DNA of 64,000 nucleotides from Pseudomonas mucoides (GTDB taxonomy: Bacteria > Pseudomonadota > Gammaproteobacteria > Pseudomonadales > Pseudomonadaceae): assembly GCF_015461845.1 (NCBI RefSeq), contig NZ_JACOPW010000003.1, positions 558,001 to 622,000 of the forward strand, in the 5' to 3' direction. The translations under genes were made by a program, and so were the position numbers. The notes beneath the pieces are model-generated. The model ran no database searches. It was not told the DNA's origin and saw only the letters and a program-made list of their open reading frames with translations. Below, piece after piece: positions 51,917 to 61,424 of this stretch; position 1 is the stretch's first letter, and each line of letters begins with the position of its first letter.

Positions 51917-54787
51917 CTACGAGGGGTTCGCGTCCTTTTGTAACAGCTTGGCCAGTTCATCAGCCTCAACGGGCCGACTGATCAAATAGCCTTGCACTTC
52001 ATCGCAGCACTCGGCTTTCAAAAACTCCAGCTGCTCTTGCCGCTCCACGCCTTCGGCCACCACTTTCAGCGACAAACCATGCGCCATCGCAATGATCGCC
52101 CGGGTAATGGCCGCATCCACAGTGCCCTCCCCCAACCCACGGATAAACGCCTGATCGATCTTCACGTAGTCCACCGGAATTCGTTTGAGGTAGCTCAGGG
52201 ACGAATACCCGGTGCCAAAATCGTCGATCGCCAACTTCACCCCCAGATCCCGCAGCTGCTGGAAGGTCGCAATGATGTGCTCGACGCTGTCCAGCAACTG
52301 GCTTTCGGTCAGTTCCAGCTCCAGGTAGTGCGGCGCCAGGCCGGTTTCTTCCAATACTTGGCGCACCAGGCTGACCAGTTTGCCCTGACGCAATTGATGC
52401 ACCGACAGGTTGACCGACACCCGGATCGGCTCCAGCCCCTGCCGCTGCCACTCGCAGGCTTGCCAGCAAGCCTGGCGCAGCACGAACTCGCCGATTGGGC
52501 CGATGAGCCCAGTTTCCTCGGCCAGACCGATAAAGTCCCCCGGCGGCACCCGCCCCATGGTCGGATGATCCCAGCGCACCAGCGCTTCGGCGGCGTTCAA
52601 GTGGCCCGTGGCGAGGCAAAGTTTGGGTTGGTAAAAGACTTTCAGCTGCTTTTCTTCGATGGCTTTGCGCAGCTGGTTTTCCAGCTGCAAACGCTCCAGG
52701 GTGCTGGCTTGCAGGCTTTCGGTATAAAACTGGAAGTTGTCGCCGCCCAAGTGTTTAGCGTGCTGCATGGCCATGTTCGACTGACTGACCAACGCAGAAA
52801 TTTCCCGCGCGTTGTCCGGCAACATACTGATGCCCATGGACGCACTGATCACCAGTTCATGGCCATCGACGGAGACCGGCAAACGCAACTTGGTCGACAA
52901 CCGCGTCGCCACCCGCGCCAGGCTCGACAGGTTGCCGTAGGTATCAAACAGCACCGCAAATTCGTCGCCGGAAAGCCTGGCGATCGTGTCGGCCTCTGGC
53001 AGTGCGTTGACCAGGCGCCGGGACATTTTCTGCAGCAGTTGGTCGGCGACGTCATGCCCGAGGCTGTCATTGAGCAGTTTGAAACGGTCCAGGTTGATGT
53101 GCAGCAACGCCAGGCTACGTCCGCCCTGGCGCACCCGCTGATGGGCCTCGCGCAACCGTTCCCGGAACAACGAGCGATTTGCCAGGCCCGTCAGTTCGTC
53201 ATAGTGGGTCAAGTAGCGCATGCGTTCTTCGGATTCGCGGCGAGCCGATAGATCGGCGAAGAAGCCGACAATATGGCTGACATTTCCTCGGGAATCGCGA
53301 ACTGCGTTCAGTTGCAACCATTGCGGATAGAGCTCGCCGTTTTTACGGGTCTCGACCAATTCGCCTTGCCATGTCCCGTGCTGCTCCAGCGCCTGATGGA
53401 TAGCGCCGTAGTGGCGGCGAGCATCGCGACTGCAGGGGAGTTCGACGACGTTGCGCCCCAGCATGTCGTCGATGTCATAACCGGTGACTCGACTGAAGGC
53501 CTGATTGACGGCGATCAAGGCGTAATCGGGGTCGAAAATCACGATGCCTTCGCTGGCGGCTTCGAACACGGTTGCCGCCAGTTGGCGTTGTTCTTCCTGG
53601 ACTTTGCTCGCGCTGATGTCGCGACGGGTGCCGACCATGCGGATCACCCGACCCGTTTTGCTTCGCTCGACAGCCCGGCCACGGTCCTCGATCCAGACCC
53701 AGTGACCGTCGCCATGCCGCACGCGGTATTCGATCTGGTAATCCTCACTGCGGCCTTTCAAATGCTCGATCAACGCGCGCTTCAGCGCCGGCAGGTCTTC
53801 GGGGTGCAACCGCGGGCGAAGGTGGCGAAGCATGGCTGTCACATATTCCGGCGCGAGGCCGAACAATTCCTGGATCTGCGTGTGATGGACTTCATCGGTT
53901 TGCAGGTTCCAGTCCCACAGCCCGAGTTCGCTGGCCTTCAACGCCAACGCCAGTCGCGCTTCACTCTTGCTCAAGGCCTGGTTGGCGACGTCGAGCTCCA
54001 GGCTGCGCTGGGCAACACGGTTTTCCAGCTCGACCTGGGCTTCGCGCAGTTTTTCTTCGGCGCATCGACGGTGATCGATCTCTTTGGCTAACTCGTGATT
54101 GAGCTGATCGCTACAGCTTTGCGCTTGCTGTAAATGCTCGATCAGCGCCTGATTCTGAAAACGACGCAGCAATCCGCTGTCGATCAACCGATTGACCTGC
54201 CAGGCAATCACGCTGAGCGCGCCCAACAAAATCAGGCCGAACCAGCCCCAGCCATGATCCTGTGCGTCGCCGCCCCAGAATAAATAGGCAATGGCCGGTA
54301 ACAGGCAGGGCAAGGTAAAGGACAGGAATGCCGGCAGGCTGACCGCGTAGGCAACACTGGCGGAAAGTGCGGCGGCGCCGATCAGGCCGAACACCCACGC
54401 TTGCTGCATGAAATTGTCGGCGGGCACCAACGCAATACCGGCACCGGCCAGGGTCAGGCCGGTAAGGCCAGAGCCGAGCAAAAACATGCGGCGCCAGATC
54501 GGATGTGCCTGGCGGTTGGGAATCGCCGAATCGAAGGCCGCGACTTGAATCACCCGCAACGCCACCAGCGACAGCAGCCACACCATCCAGACGCTGACCA
54601 GGAAATAGCGCTGCGGGCTCCAGAGCAAACCGGCGCAGACCAGACCATTGATCAACATGAATAACGTGGGCAGCAGTGACCCCTGATAAAGCAGGCGCGT
54701 GCGTTCGACCGCCATTTCCATGGCGTACTGCTTGCGGATGACCCGCGGCTCCACCGTGGGGCCCGACAGGTCGATGCTGAGGGTCAT
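51917..54787 (-). CDS. Membrane GGDEF-EAL cyclic-di-GMP protein with two PAS domains
   Basis: The ~956-residue protein has about five to six N-terminal membrane segments (residues 45-205), a short coiled coil, two PAS domains (about 290-400 and 420-530, SEARLALALKASELGLWDWN, AATVFEAASEGIVIFD), a GGDEF domain with SGDEF near 605 and no RxxD inhibition site, and a full EAL domain with EALVRW near 732, DDFGTGYSSLSYLK and VVAEGVE. All EAL metal-binding motifs look intact, so phosphodiesterase activity is the more likely output; the altered GGDEF may act by binding GTP. The start is uncertain: ATG at 54787 is chosen, an ATG at 54820 is possible, and neither has a strong Shine-Dalgarno. Confidence 0.85.
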   Translation of the reverse strand: MTLSIDLSGPTVEPRVIRKQYAMEMAVERTRLLYQGSLLPTLFMLINGLVCAGLLWSPQRYFLVSVWMVWLLSLVALRVIQVAAFDSAIPNRQAHPIWRRMFLLGSGLTGLTLAGAGIALVPADNFMQQAWVFGLIGAAALSASVAYAVSLPAFLSFTLPCLLPAIAYLFWGGDAQDHGWGWFGLILLGALSVIAWQVNRLIDSGLLRRFQNQALIEHLQQAQSCSDQLNHELAKEIDHRRCAEEKLREAQVELENRVAQRSLELDVANQALSKSEARLALALKASELGLWDWNLQTDEVHHTQIQELFGLAPEYVTAMLRHLRPRLHPEDLPALKRALIEHLKGRSEDYQIEYRVRHGDGHWVWIEDRGRAVERSKTGRVIRMVGTRRDISASKVQEEQRQLAATVFEAASEGIVIFDPDYALIAVNQAFSRVTGYDIDDMLGRNVVELPCSRDARRHYGAIHQALEQHGTWQGELVETRKNGELYPQWLQLNAVRDSRGNVSHIVGFFADLSARRESEERMRYLTHYDELTGLANRSLFRERLREAHQRVRQGGRSLALLHINLDRFKLLNDSLGHDVADQLLQKMSRRLVNALPEADTIARLSGDEFAVLFDTYGNLSSLARVATRLSTKLRLPVSVDGHELVISASMGISMLPDNAREISALVSQSNMAMQHAKHLGGDNFQFYTESLQASTLERLQLENQLRKAIEEKQLKVFYQPKLCLATGHLNAAEALVRWDHPTMGRVPPGDFIGLAEETGLIGPIGEFVLRQACWQACEWQRQGLEPIRVSVNLSVHQLRQGKLVSLVRQVLEETGLAPHYLELELTESQLLDSVEHIIATFQQLRDLGVKLAIDDFGTGYSSLSYLKRIPVDYVKIDQAFIRGLGEGTVDAAITRAIIAMAHGLSLKVVAEGVERQEQLEFLKAECCDEVQGYLISRPVEADELAKLLQKDANPS

Positions 54788-55045
54788 AGGCAATGTTCTT
54801 GTTCTTATAATGATGAGCATGAGCCCGAAACGTCGACGGAGCATACACAAGCCAATGCCCTTACCAAACTGCCCCGGATCATAAATTCGACAATATTTCA
54901 GCCCTCCGACGCCCCGCCAAAACCCTTGGAGCGCGGCCCGCCAACGCCTGCAGCCAGTGACTGACCGGTCGTCCTCCGTGCATCTTTCATCGGCTAATGC
55001 AAAGCTCGGTTTGCCCGGTGTGGCGGCGCACCCTAGAATGCCCCG

Positions 55046-57229
55046 ATGCGCGATGATCTCTCCCTTCTGCTGAACTCCCTCAACGACGCCCAACGCCAGG
55101 CCGTAGCTGCCCGCGTGGGTCGTCAGTTGGTCCTGGCCGGTGCTGGTTCCGGTAAAACCCGAGTGCTGGTGCACCGTATCGCCTGGTTGATCCAGGTCGA
55201 AAACGCCTCGCCGCACTCAATCCTGTCGGTGACCTTCACCAACAAGGCCGCGGCCGAGATGCGTCAGCGCATCGAGCAGCTGATGGGGCTCAACCCCGCC
55301 GGCATGTGGGTCGGCACCTTCCACGGCCTGGCGCACCGCTTGCTGCGGGCGCACTGGCAGGAGGCCGGGCTGAGCCAGACATTCCAGATTCTCGACAGCG
55401 ATGACCAGCAACGCTTGGTCAAGCGAGTGATACGCGAGCTAGGACTGGACGAACAACGCTGGCCCGCCCGCCAGGCCCAGTGGTTCATCAATGGGCAGAA
55501 AGACGAAGGTCTGCGTCCGCAACATATTCAAGCCAGCGGCGATATGTTCCTGGCGACCATGCGCAGCATTTATGAGGCCTACGAGGCTGCCTGCCTGCGC
55601 GCGGGTGTGATCGATTTCTCCGAATTGCTCTTGCGTGCCCTCGATCTGTGGCGCGACCACCCGGGTTTGCTGGCTCATTATCAGAAACGCTTCCGCCACA
55701 TCCTGGTGGACGAGTTCCAGGACACCAACGCCGTGCAGTACGCCTGGTTGCGTCTGCTGGCCAAGGGCGGCGACAGCCTGATGGTGGTGGGCGACGACGA
55801 TCAGTCGATCTACGGCTGGCGCGGCGCAAAAATCGAGAACATCTATCAGTATTCCGATGATTTTCCGGATGCCGAGACCATTCGCCTGGAGCAGAACTAC
55901 CGCTCCACCGCCGGTATTCTCAAGGCCGCCAACGCCCTGATCGCCAATAACACCGGGCGCATGGGCAAAGAGCTGTGGACCGATGGCGGCGAAGGCGAAG
56001 CGATCAATCTATACGCTGCGTTCAACGAACACGATGAAGCACGTTACGTGGTGGAAACCATTGAAAGCGCGCTGAAAACCGGCTTGGCTCGCAGCGATAT
56101 CGCGATTTTGTACCGCTCCAACGCCCAATCGCGCGTTTTGGAAGAAGCCCTGCTGCGTGAGCGCATTCCGTACCGTATCTATGGCGGTCAGCGCTTCTTC
56201 GAGCGGGCAGAAATCAAGAACGCCATGGCTTACCTGCGTTTGCTGGAAGGCCGAGGCAACGATGCGGCGCTGGAGCGGGTGATCAACGTCCCGGCCCGTG
56301 GCATCGGCGAGAAAACCGTCGAAGCCATCCGCGACCACGCCCGTCACAGCGATGTGTCGATGTGGGAAGCCATGCGCCTGCTGGTCGCCAATAAAGGCCT
56401 GACCGGTCGCGCTGCCGGCGCGCTCGGTGCCTTTATCGAGTTGATCGAGAACCTTGCTGCCAAGTGCATGGAAATGCCCCTGCACCTGATGACCCAAACG
56501 GTCATCGAGCAATCCGGGCTGATCGCCTATCACCAGGCGGAAAAAGGCGAGAAAGGCCAGGCTCGGGTAGAAAACCTTGAGGAACTGGTCAGCGCCGCGC
56601 GCAACTTCGAAAACGCCGAAGAAGACGAAGACCTGACGCCGCTGGCGGCATTCCTTGGCCATGCGTCGCTGGAAGCCGGTGATACTCAGGCCGAAGAGCA
56701 CGAAGACAGCATTCAGTTGATGACCTTGCACAGCGCCAAGGGCCTGGAATTCCCTTACGTGTTCCTGGTAGGCATGGAAGAAGGCCTGTTCCCGCATAAG
56801 ATGAGCCTGGAAGAACCCGGCCGTCTTGAGGAAGAACGCCGTCTGGCCTACGTCGGCATCACCCGGGCCATGCAGAATCTGGTGATGACCTATGCTGAAA
56901 CCCGACGCCTGTACGGCAGCGAAACCTACAACAAGGTCTCGCGATTCGTACGGGAAGTGCCTAAAGGCCTGATCCAGGAAGTGCGTTTGTCCAACAGTGT
57001 CAGCCGTCCGTTCGGTGGCAATCAATCGATGAGCGGCAGCAACCTGTTCAGCGGCAGCGAGATTCCGGATACCGGCTTCAGCCTGGGTCAGACTGTACGG
57101 CACTCGATCTTTGGCGACGGCGTGATCCTCAACTTCGAGGGTTCCGGTGCGCAGGCGCGGGTGCAGGTGAATTTCAGCGAAGGCAGCAAGTGGCTGATGC
57201 TGGGTTACGCGAAGCTGGAAGCTGTTTAA
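55046..57229 (+). CDS. uvrD: DNA helicase II UvrD
   Basis: The 727-residue superfamily 1A helicase carries motif I AGAGSGKTRVLVHRI (about 29-42), Ia FTNKAAAEMRQRI, motif II VDEFQDTN, motif III GDDDQSIYGWRGA, motif IV RLEQNYRS, motif V TLHSAKGLEFPYVF and motif VI VGITRAMQNL, and a C-terminal Tudor-like segment (SLGQTVRHSIFGDGVILNFEG). It unwinds DNA in nucleotide excision and mismatch repair. The start at 55046 gives the usual N-terminus MRDDLSLLLNSLNDAQ. It is divergent from the GGDEF-EAL gene; the 258-bp gap shows no recognised LexA box on reading. Confidence 0.97.
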   Translation: MRDDLSLLLNSLNDAQRQAVAARVGRQLVLAGAGSGKTRVLVHRIAWLIQVENASPHSILSVTFTNKAAAEMRQRIEQLMGLNPAGMWVGTFHGLAHRLLRAHWQEAGLSQTFQILDSDDQQRLVKRVIRELGLDEQRWPARQAQWFINGQKDEGLRPQHIQASGDMFLATMRSIYEAYEAACLRAGVIDFSELLLRALDLWRDHPGLLAHYQKRFRHILVDEFQDTNAVQYAWLRLLAKGGDSLMVVGDDDQSIYGWRGAKIENIYQYSDDFPDAETIRLEQNYRSTAGILKAANALIANNTGRMGKELWTDGGEGEAINLYAAFNEHDEARYVVETIESALKTGLARSDIAILYRSNAQSRVLEEALLRERIPYRIYGGQRFFERAEIKNAMAYLRLLEGRGNDAALERVINVPARGIGEKTVEAIRDHARHSDVSMWEAMRLLVANKGLTGRAAGALGAFIELIENLAAKCMEMPLHLMTQTVIEQSGLIAYHQAEKGEKGQARVENLEELVSAARNFENAEEDEDLTPLAAFLGHASLEAGDTQAEEHEDSIQLMTLHSAKGLEFPYVFLVGMEEGLFPHKMSLEEPGRLEEERRLAYVGITRAMQNLVMTYAETRRLYGSETYNKVSRFVREVPKGLIQEVRLSNSVSRPFGGNQSMSGSNLFSGSEIPDTGFSLGQTVRHSIFGDGVILNFEGSGAQARVQVNFSEGSKWLMLGYAKLEAV

Positions 57230-57238
57230 TAGCTTTTC

Positions 57239-57330
57239 TGTGGGAGCGAGCCTGCTCGCGAATGAAAGCGCCGCGGTGTATCTGATAAACCGTGGTGCGT
57301 CCTTCGCGAGCAGGCTCGCTCCCACAGGGT
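57239..57330. repeat. REP-like inverted pair
   Basis: TGTGGGAGCGAGCCTGCTCG and inverse CGCGAGCAGGCTCGCTCCCA separated by about 45 bp, just after uvrD. One of the best-preserved copies. Confidence 0.92.
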
Positions 57331-57379
57331 TTGTGCTCCCCCCCCACCCCAGCAGGTTGATCTTGTAAGGCGCGAAATA

Positions 57380-57820
57380 ATGGGCTCAGGCTTCTTTTCT
57401 TCCTGGACGTTCTGGGCCCTGATGTCGGCGGTGTTTGCCGCCCTGACCGCGATCTTCGCCAAAATCGGTATCGAAAACGTCAATTCCGACTTTGCCACCC
57501 TGCTGCGCACCGTAGTGGTATTGGTCAGCCTGGCCTTGATTTTGTACGCCACGGGCCAATATCAATCATTAGGATCGATCTCGGCGAAGAGCTACCTGTT
57601 CTTGCTGCTGTCGGGACTGGCCACCGGCGCCTCGTGGATCTGCTACTTCCGCGCGCTGAAACGGGGGCCGGCCTCGCTGGTCGCTCCGGTGGACAAGCTC
57701 AGCGTGGTGCTGGTGGCGGTGCTCGGCGTGATCCTGCTGGGCGAAAAACTCGACCTGCGCCAATGGGGTGGAATCGGCCTGATCACGGCCGGTGTGATCA
57801 TGCTGGCGCTGCGCCGCTAG
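57380..57820 (+). CDS. EamA/DMT-type small membrane protein
   Basis: The 146-residue protein has one EamA unit with four to five hydrophobic helices (FWALMSAVFAALTAIFAKIG, SYLFLLLSGLATGASWICYF, VLVAVLGVILLGEKL). Usual EamA carriers have two units, so this half-size form should act as a dimer. Substrate unknown. AAGG lies about 9 bases before the ATG. It stands alone between two intergenic elements. Confidence 0.85.
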   Translation: MGSGFFSSWTFWALMSAVFAALTAIFAKIGIENVNSDFATLLRTVVVLVSLALILYATGQYQSLGSISAKSYLFLLLSGLATGASWICYFRALKRGPASLVAPVDKLSVVLVAVLGVILLGEKLDLRQWGGIGLITAGVIMLALRR

Positions 57821-57999
57821 GCATCCATCCTACTGAAGCTATCCACTCGTCCTACGGACCGAACTCAAAAGGCCTTATTGCGCTGACTGAAGCTGAACGC
57901 AACCTGTCAGGCAAAAGCCCGAAACACTCTGCCGCTAGCCAGTAACACTTCAGCTGTGCAACATGGCGCGCGTGCCATCCACAAATGGGATTACCCTTT

Positions 58000-58875
58000 A
58001 TGAAACGTTTTCTTAGCATCGCCATGGCGTTGTGCATCGGCCTGACGATGAGCCTCGACGCCAACGCCAAGCGCTTTGGTGGCGGCAAAAGCGTCGGCGC
58101 TGCGCCGACCCACCAGACCAGCCAAATGGCGCCTTCTTCTCCAGGCATGGGCGGCGCTGCGGCGACCGCTGGTGCTGCCGGTGCCGCGGGCACTGCGGCC
58201 AAGGCTGGCGGTGCTTCGCGCTGGCTCGGCCCTCTGGCCGGCATCGCTGCCGGTGGCCTGCTGGCCTCCATGTTCATGGGCGGCGGCTTCCAGGGCATGC
58301 AGATCTTCGACATCCTGATCATGGCGGTCATCGCCTTCCTGGTCTTCCGCTTCATCGCCGCTCGTCGTCGCAAGCAGCAGGAGCACATGGCTCCCGCTGG
58401 CCACGCGCCAATGCAGCGTGAAGTGTTCGACCAGAAGCCTGCGGGGGGGTCGATCTTCGGCGGCTCGGCTGCACCGGTTGCCGCTCGTCCGGTCATCAAT
58501 GCTCCGGCCTGGTTCAATGAAAAGAACTTCATTGAAGCGGCTCGCAACCACTTCCAGTCCCTGCAACAGCATTGGGACGCCAACGAAATGGACAAGATCG
58601 CCGAGTTCGTGACCCCGCAAATGCTCGAGTTCCTCAAGCGCGAACGTGCTGACCTGGGCGACGGTTTCCAGTCCACCTACATTGATAACCTCAATGTTCA
58701 ACTGGACGGCGTGGATGATCGTGCCGACAAGACCATCGCCACCCTGACCTTCAGCGGCGTGTCGAAGACTTCACGTTTCGACCAGGGCGAAGTGTTCAGC
58801 GAAAGCTGGAACATGGAACGTCCACAAGGCGAAAACCAGCCTTGGCTGGTGGCCGGTATCCGCCAGAACGGCTGA
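58000..58875 (+). CDS. Tim44-like domain protein
   Basis: The 291-residue protein begins with a signal peptide or N-terminal membrane segment (MKRFLSIAMALCIGLTMSLDANA), then a Gly/Ala-rich stretch, a pair of hydrophobic segments near 80-125 (LGPLAGIAAGGLLASMFMGG, IFDILIMAVIAFLVFRFIAA), and a C-terminal Tim44-like (DUF1517-type) domain from about 170 (FIEAARNHFQSLQQHWDANEMDKIAEFVTPQMLEFL). The Tim44 fold is related to NTF2 and in bacteria its role is unclear, perhaps membrane protein or lipid contact. The start at 58000 is used; five earlier codons add nothing typical. A strong terminator follows. Confidence 0.85.
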   Translation: MKRFLSIAMALCIGLTMSLDANAKRFGGGKSVGAAPTHQTSQMAPSSPGMGGAAATAGAAGAAGTAAKAGGASRWLGPLAGIAAGGLLASMFMGGGFQGMQIFDILIMAVIAFLVFRFIAARRRKQQEHMAPAGHAPMQREVFDQKPAGGSIFGGSAAPVAARPVINAPAWFNEKNFIEAARNHFQSLQQHWDANEMDKIAEFVTPQMLEFLKRERADLGDGFQSTYIDNLNVQLDGVDDRADKTIATLTFSGVSKTSRFDQGEVFSESWNMERPQGENQPWLVAGIRQNG

Positions 58876-58904
58876 TCCCCCACAGCGTTAAGCGTGTTGT
58901 AATA

Positions 58905-58932
58905 AAAACCCCAGCCTCGGCTGGGGTTTTCT
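58905..58932. terminator. Rho-independent terminator after the Tim44-like gene
   Basis: AAAACCCCAGCC / GGCTGGGGTTTT with a 2-base loop and flanking A/T tracts, 30 bp after the stop; usable on both strands. Confidence 0.92.
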
Positions 58933-59012
58933 ATTTCGCGGTTGCATCTATAGCGAGCTACTGTATAAACCGCCCCAACTAAACCGCGCCATCAAGCAAG
59001 AGGATCCCGGAC

Positions 59013-59420
59013 GTGGAAGAAATCATCGAACAACTGCGTGAAGCCAACGAACCGGTACCAGTCCCCTTGGAGCTGCCCGACGAAGATCAAATCGTGGAAA
59101 TCGAAGAACAACTGTTCATCGACATTCCGTTCGTCTTCAGAGAATTTTTGCTGACCGTCAGCGACGTGGTCTACGGCAGCCTGGAACCGGTGACTGTCAC
59201 CGACCCGCAATCCCACACCTACCTGCCAGACGTTGCCGCCAACGCCTGGGACGCTGGCGTTGACCGCAGCATGATCCCGATCTGCCAGGACGGTGATGAC
59301 TATTACCTCGTTGAAGAAGACGGCACGGTGGTGCTGTGGCAGGCCGAAGAAGAACTGATCGCCGAAGAAACCTGGGAATCGGTGTGGCACTGGGCGCGGG
59401 ACGTCTGGCTGGAAAGCTGA
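59013..59420 (+). CDS. SMI1/KNR4 superfamily protein
   Basis: The 135-residue acidic protein starts with GTG (GAGG about 9 bases upstream) and shows the SMI1/KNR4 pattern: EEQLFIDIPFVFREFLLTVSDVVYGSLEPV, MIPICQDGDDYYLVEEDGTVVLW, ESVWHWARDVW. The superfamily includes immunity proteins of contact-dependent or polymorphic toxins and other ligand-binding proteins. No toxin gene is adjacent, so an immunity role cannot be claimed; a single-gene housekeeping copy at this position is common in Pseudomonas as I recall. Confidence 0.8.
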   Translation: MEEIIEQLREANEPVPVPLELPDEDQIVEIEEQLFIDIPFVFREFLLTVSDVVYGSLEPVTVTDPQSHTYLPDVAANAWDAGVDRSMIPICQDGDDYYLVEEDGTVVLWQAEEELIAEETWESVWHWARDVWLES

Positions 59421-59458
59421 TTTAGCCTATCCAGACTTTGTAGCAGCTGGCGCAGGTC

Positions 59459-61222
59459 TCAGTGACCGGGTGCATCATTGTGGTTGTCCAGGGTTTCGAG
59501 CAAGGCCACCTGCATCCGCGTATGCACGCGGATGAACCAGCGCCAGAGCAATGCTGCCACGGCGGCAGCGACCACGATGATCAGTACCAGCAACTTGTTG
59601 GTCGGCAGAATACTGGCCGACAAGGCTGCCAGTAGCAGGAAAATCACCAGCAGCGAGAGGATCGGGATCACTTCGGCGATCACCCGACGCACTCGCTGCG
59701 TGTGGCGTCCGGCCATTTCCGGCTTCACGCCCATCTCTGCCAACAACAACGACAGCGCCTTGAGCTTGCGATAGGCGGCGATCAGGAACGGCAGCGACAC
59801 CAGCAACGCGCCACCCCAGATCAATGCTTTCTGCCAACTCGGGTCGCTGATCCAGTCTTGCAGATACGCGGACACAGGCTCGGCGAAGAACGCCCCCGAG
59901 AAGAAAATCGCAATCACTAGCGCCAGATTAACCCCCACCTGCAACAAAATCCGCCGAATCATCGACACCAGCAGCGCGCCCTCGCCCTGCGGTTGAATGC
60001 TGCGTAGCCATTCGCCGTACATCCCGAACACCCTTCCCAGCCGTTGCGGCATCACGGCGGCGAGCTTGATCGACAACGGATCGGCCGCGCGGATCAGGTA
60101 CGGAGTCAGCAGCGTAGTGATCACCGAAACCGCCACGGCGACTGGGTAGAGGAAGTTGCTGGTCACCTGCAACGTCATGCCCAACGCCGCAATGATGAAA
60201 GAAAATTCGCCGATCTGCGAAAGCCCCATCCCCACGCGCAGTGAGGTGCGCCCGTCATTGCCGGCGATAAATGCCCCGAGTCCGCAGGACAGCATCTTGC
60301 CAAGCACCACCGCCACGGTGATCACGGCGATTGGCCAGGCGTATTGCAGCAGGATCATCGGATCCAGCATCAGGCCGATGGCGACGAAGAAAATCGCACT
60401 GAACAAGTCGCGAACCGGCTCGATCAGGCGCTCTATTTTCAACAGTTGTCGAGACTCGGCCATGATCGCGCCAATCAGGAACGCACCGAGCACCATGCTG
60501 TATTCCAGCTTCACCACCAGCAGGCAGAAACCGAAACATAGCCCCAGAACGGTAATCAGTAGCATCTCGTTGCTGTCGAATTTGGCCACGTAAGCCAACA
60601 GCCGCGGCACCAGCAATATCCCGATGACCAGCGCAACAATCATGAACAGCGAAAGCTTGCCGACTGTGGAAAACACTTCGCCAGAGCTGACCGTGCCACT
60701 GACGGCGATGCTCGACAGCAACGCAATGATGCCAATGCCCAGGATGTCTTCGACGATCAGCACACCGAAGATCAACTGCGCGAAACGCTCGTTCTTCATC
60801 TTCAGGTCGTTGAGTGCCTTGACGATGATGGTGGTCGAGGAAATCGCCAGGATCGCGCCGAGGAACAGCGAATCCATGGTGTTCCAGTCAAACCAGCGAC
60901 CAATCTCGTAGCCGATCCAGATCATCAACACGATTTCAAGGAACGCCGCGATGAACGCCGTCGCGCCGACCTTGAACAACTTGCGCAGGCTGAATTCCAG
61001 ACCGAGGCAGAACATCAGGAAGATCACCCCGAGCTCCGCGAGGGTCTTGATGGTTTCTTCGTCGTGGATCAGCCCGAACGGCGGCGTGTGCGGGCCGATG
61101 ATGAAACCGGCGACGATGTAGCCCAGCACCACGGGCTGCTTGAAGCGATGGAACAGCACGGTCACCACGCCGGCGATCAACATGATCACTGCCAAATCCT
61201 GAATGAAACTGATGGCATGCAT
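59459..61222 (-). CDS. CPA2 family cation:proton antiporter (Kef-type)
   Basis: The 587-residue protein has 12-13 N-terminal membrane segments of CPA2 type: VVLGYIVAGFIIGPHTPPFGL, GVIFLMFCLGLEFSLRKL, AISSTTIIVKALNDL and LIVEDILGIGIIALLSS, with the Asp of the ion path. A C-terminal region of ~170 residues adds three or four more hydrophobic segments instead of a TrkA-N NAD domain, so regulation differs from KefB/C. It would exchange Na+ or K+ for H+. AAGGAG precedes the ATG by 7-8 bases. Confidence 0.92.
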   Translation of the reverse strand: MHAISFIQDLAVIMLIAGVVTVLFHRFKQPVVLGYIVAGFIIGPHTPPFGLIHDEETIKTLAELGVIFLMFCLGLEFSLRKLFKVGATAFIAAFLEIVLMIWIGYEIGRWFDWNTMDSLFLGAILAISSTTIIVKALNDLKMKNERFAQLIFGVLIVEDILGIGIIALLSSIAVSGTVSSGEVFSTVGKLSLFMIVALVIGILLVPRLLAYVAKFDSNEMLLITVLGLCFGFCLLVVKLEYSMVLGAFLIGAIMAESRQLLKIERLIEPVRDLFSAIFFVAIGLMLDPMILLQYAWPIAVITVAVVLGKMLSCGLGAFIAGNDGRTSLRVGMGLSQIGEFSFIIAALGMTLQVTSNFLYPVAVAVSVITTLLTPYLIRAADPLSIKLAAVMPQRLGRVFGMYGEWLRSIQPQGEGALLVSMIRRILLQVGVNLALVIAIFFSGAFFAEPVSAYLQDWISDPSWQKALIWGGALLVSLPFLIAAYRKLKALSLLLAEMGVKPEMAGRHTQRVRRVIAEVIPILSLLVIFLLLAALSASILPTNKLLVLIIVVAAAVAALLWRWFIRVHTRMQVALLETLDNHNDAPGH

Positions 61223-61424
61223 GGCGTGTGCTCCTTAAGCGGGGACTTTTGGAGGTTAACACCGGGACTTGTGCCGCAAAGGCGGTGCAATATATGGAAA
61301 CAGATCGAAACAGGCGTGACGGCAGCCAGCTACCCGGCGTCCCGATAACTGTTGGTTTTGAAAAGCTGACAAGGCACCCGCAGAGGTGCGCCCCTGAAAT
61401 TCTGCCTTGAACCGTGAGAACGCT

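Noticed and set aside
59013..59420. SMI1 protein as an immunity protein of a local polymorphic toxin
   Set aside because: There is no toxin, Rhs, CdiA or secretion gene beside it; the giant genes are over 20 kb away on the other side of core genes.
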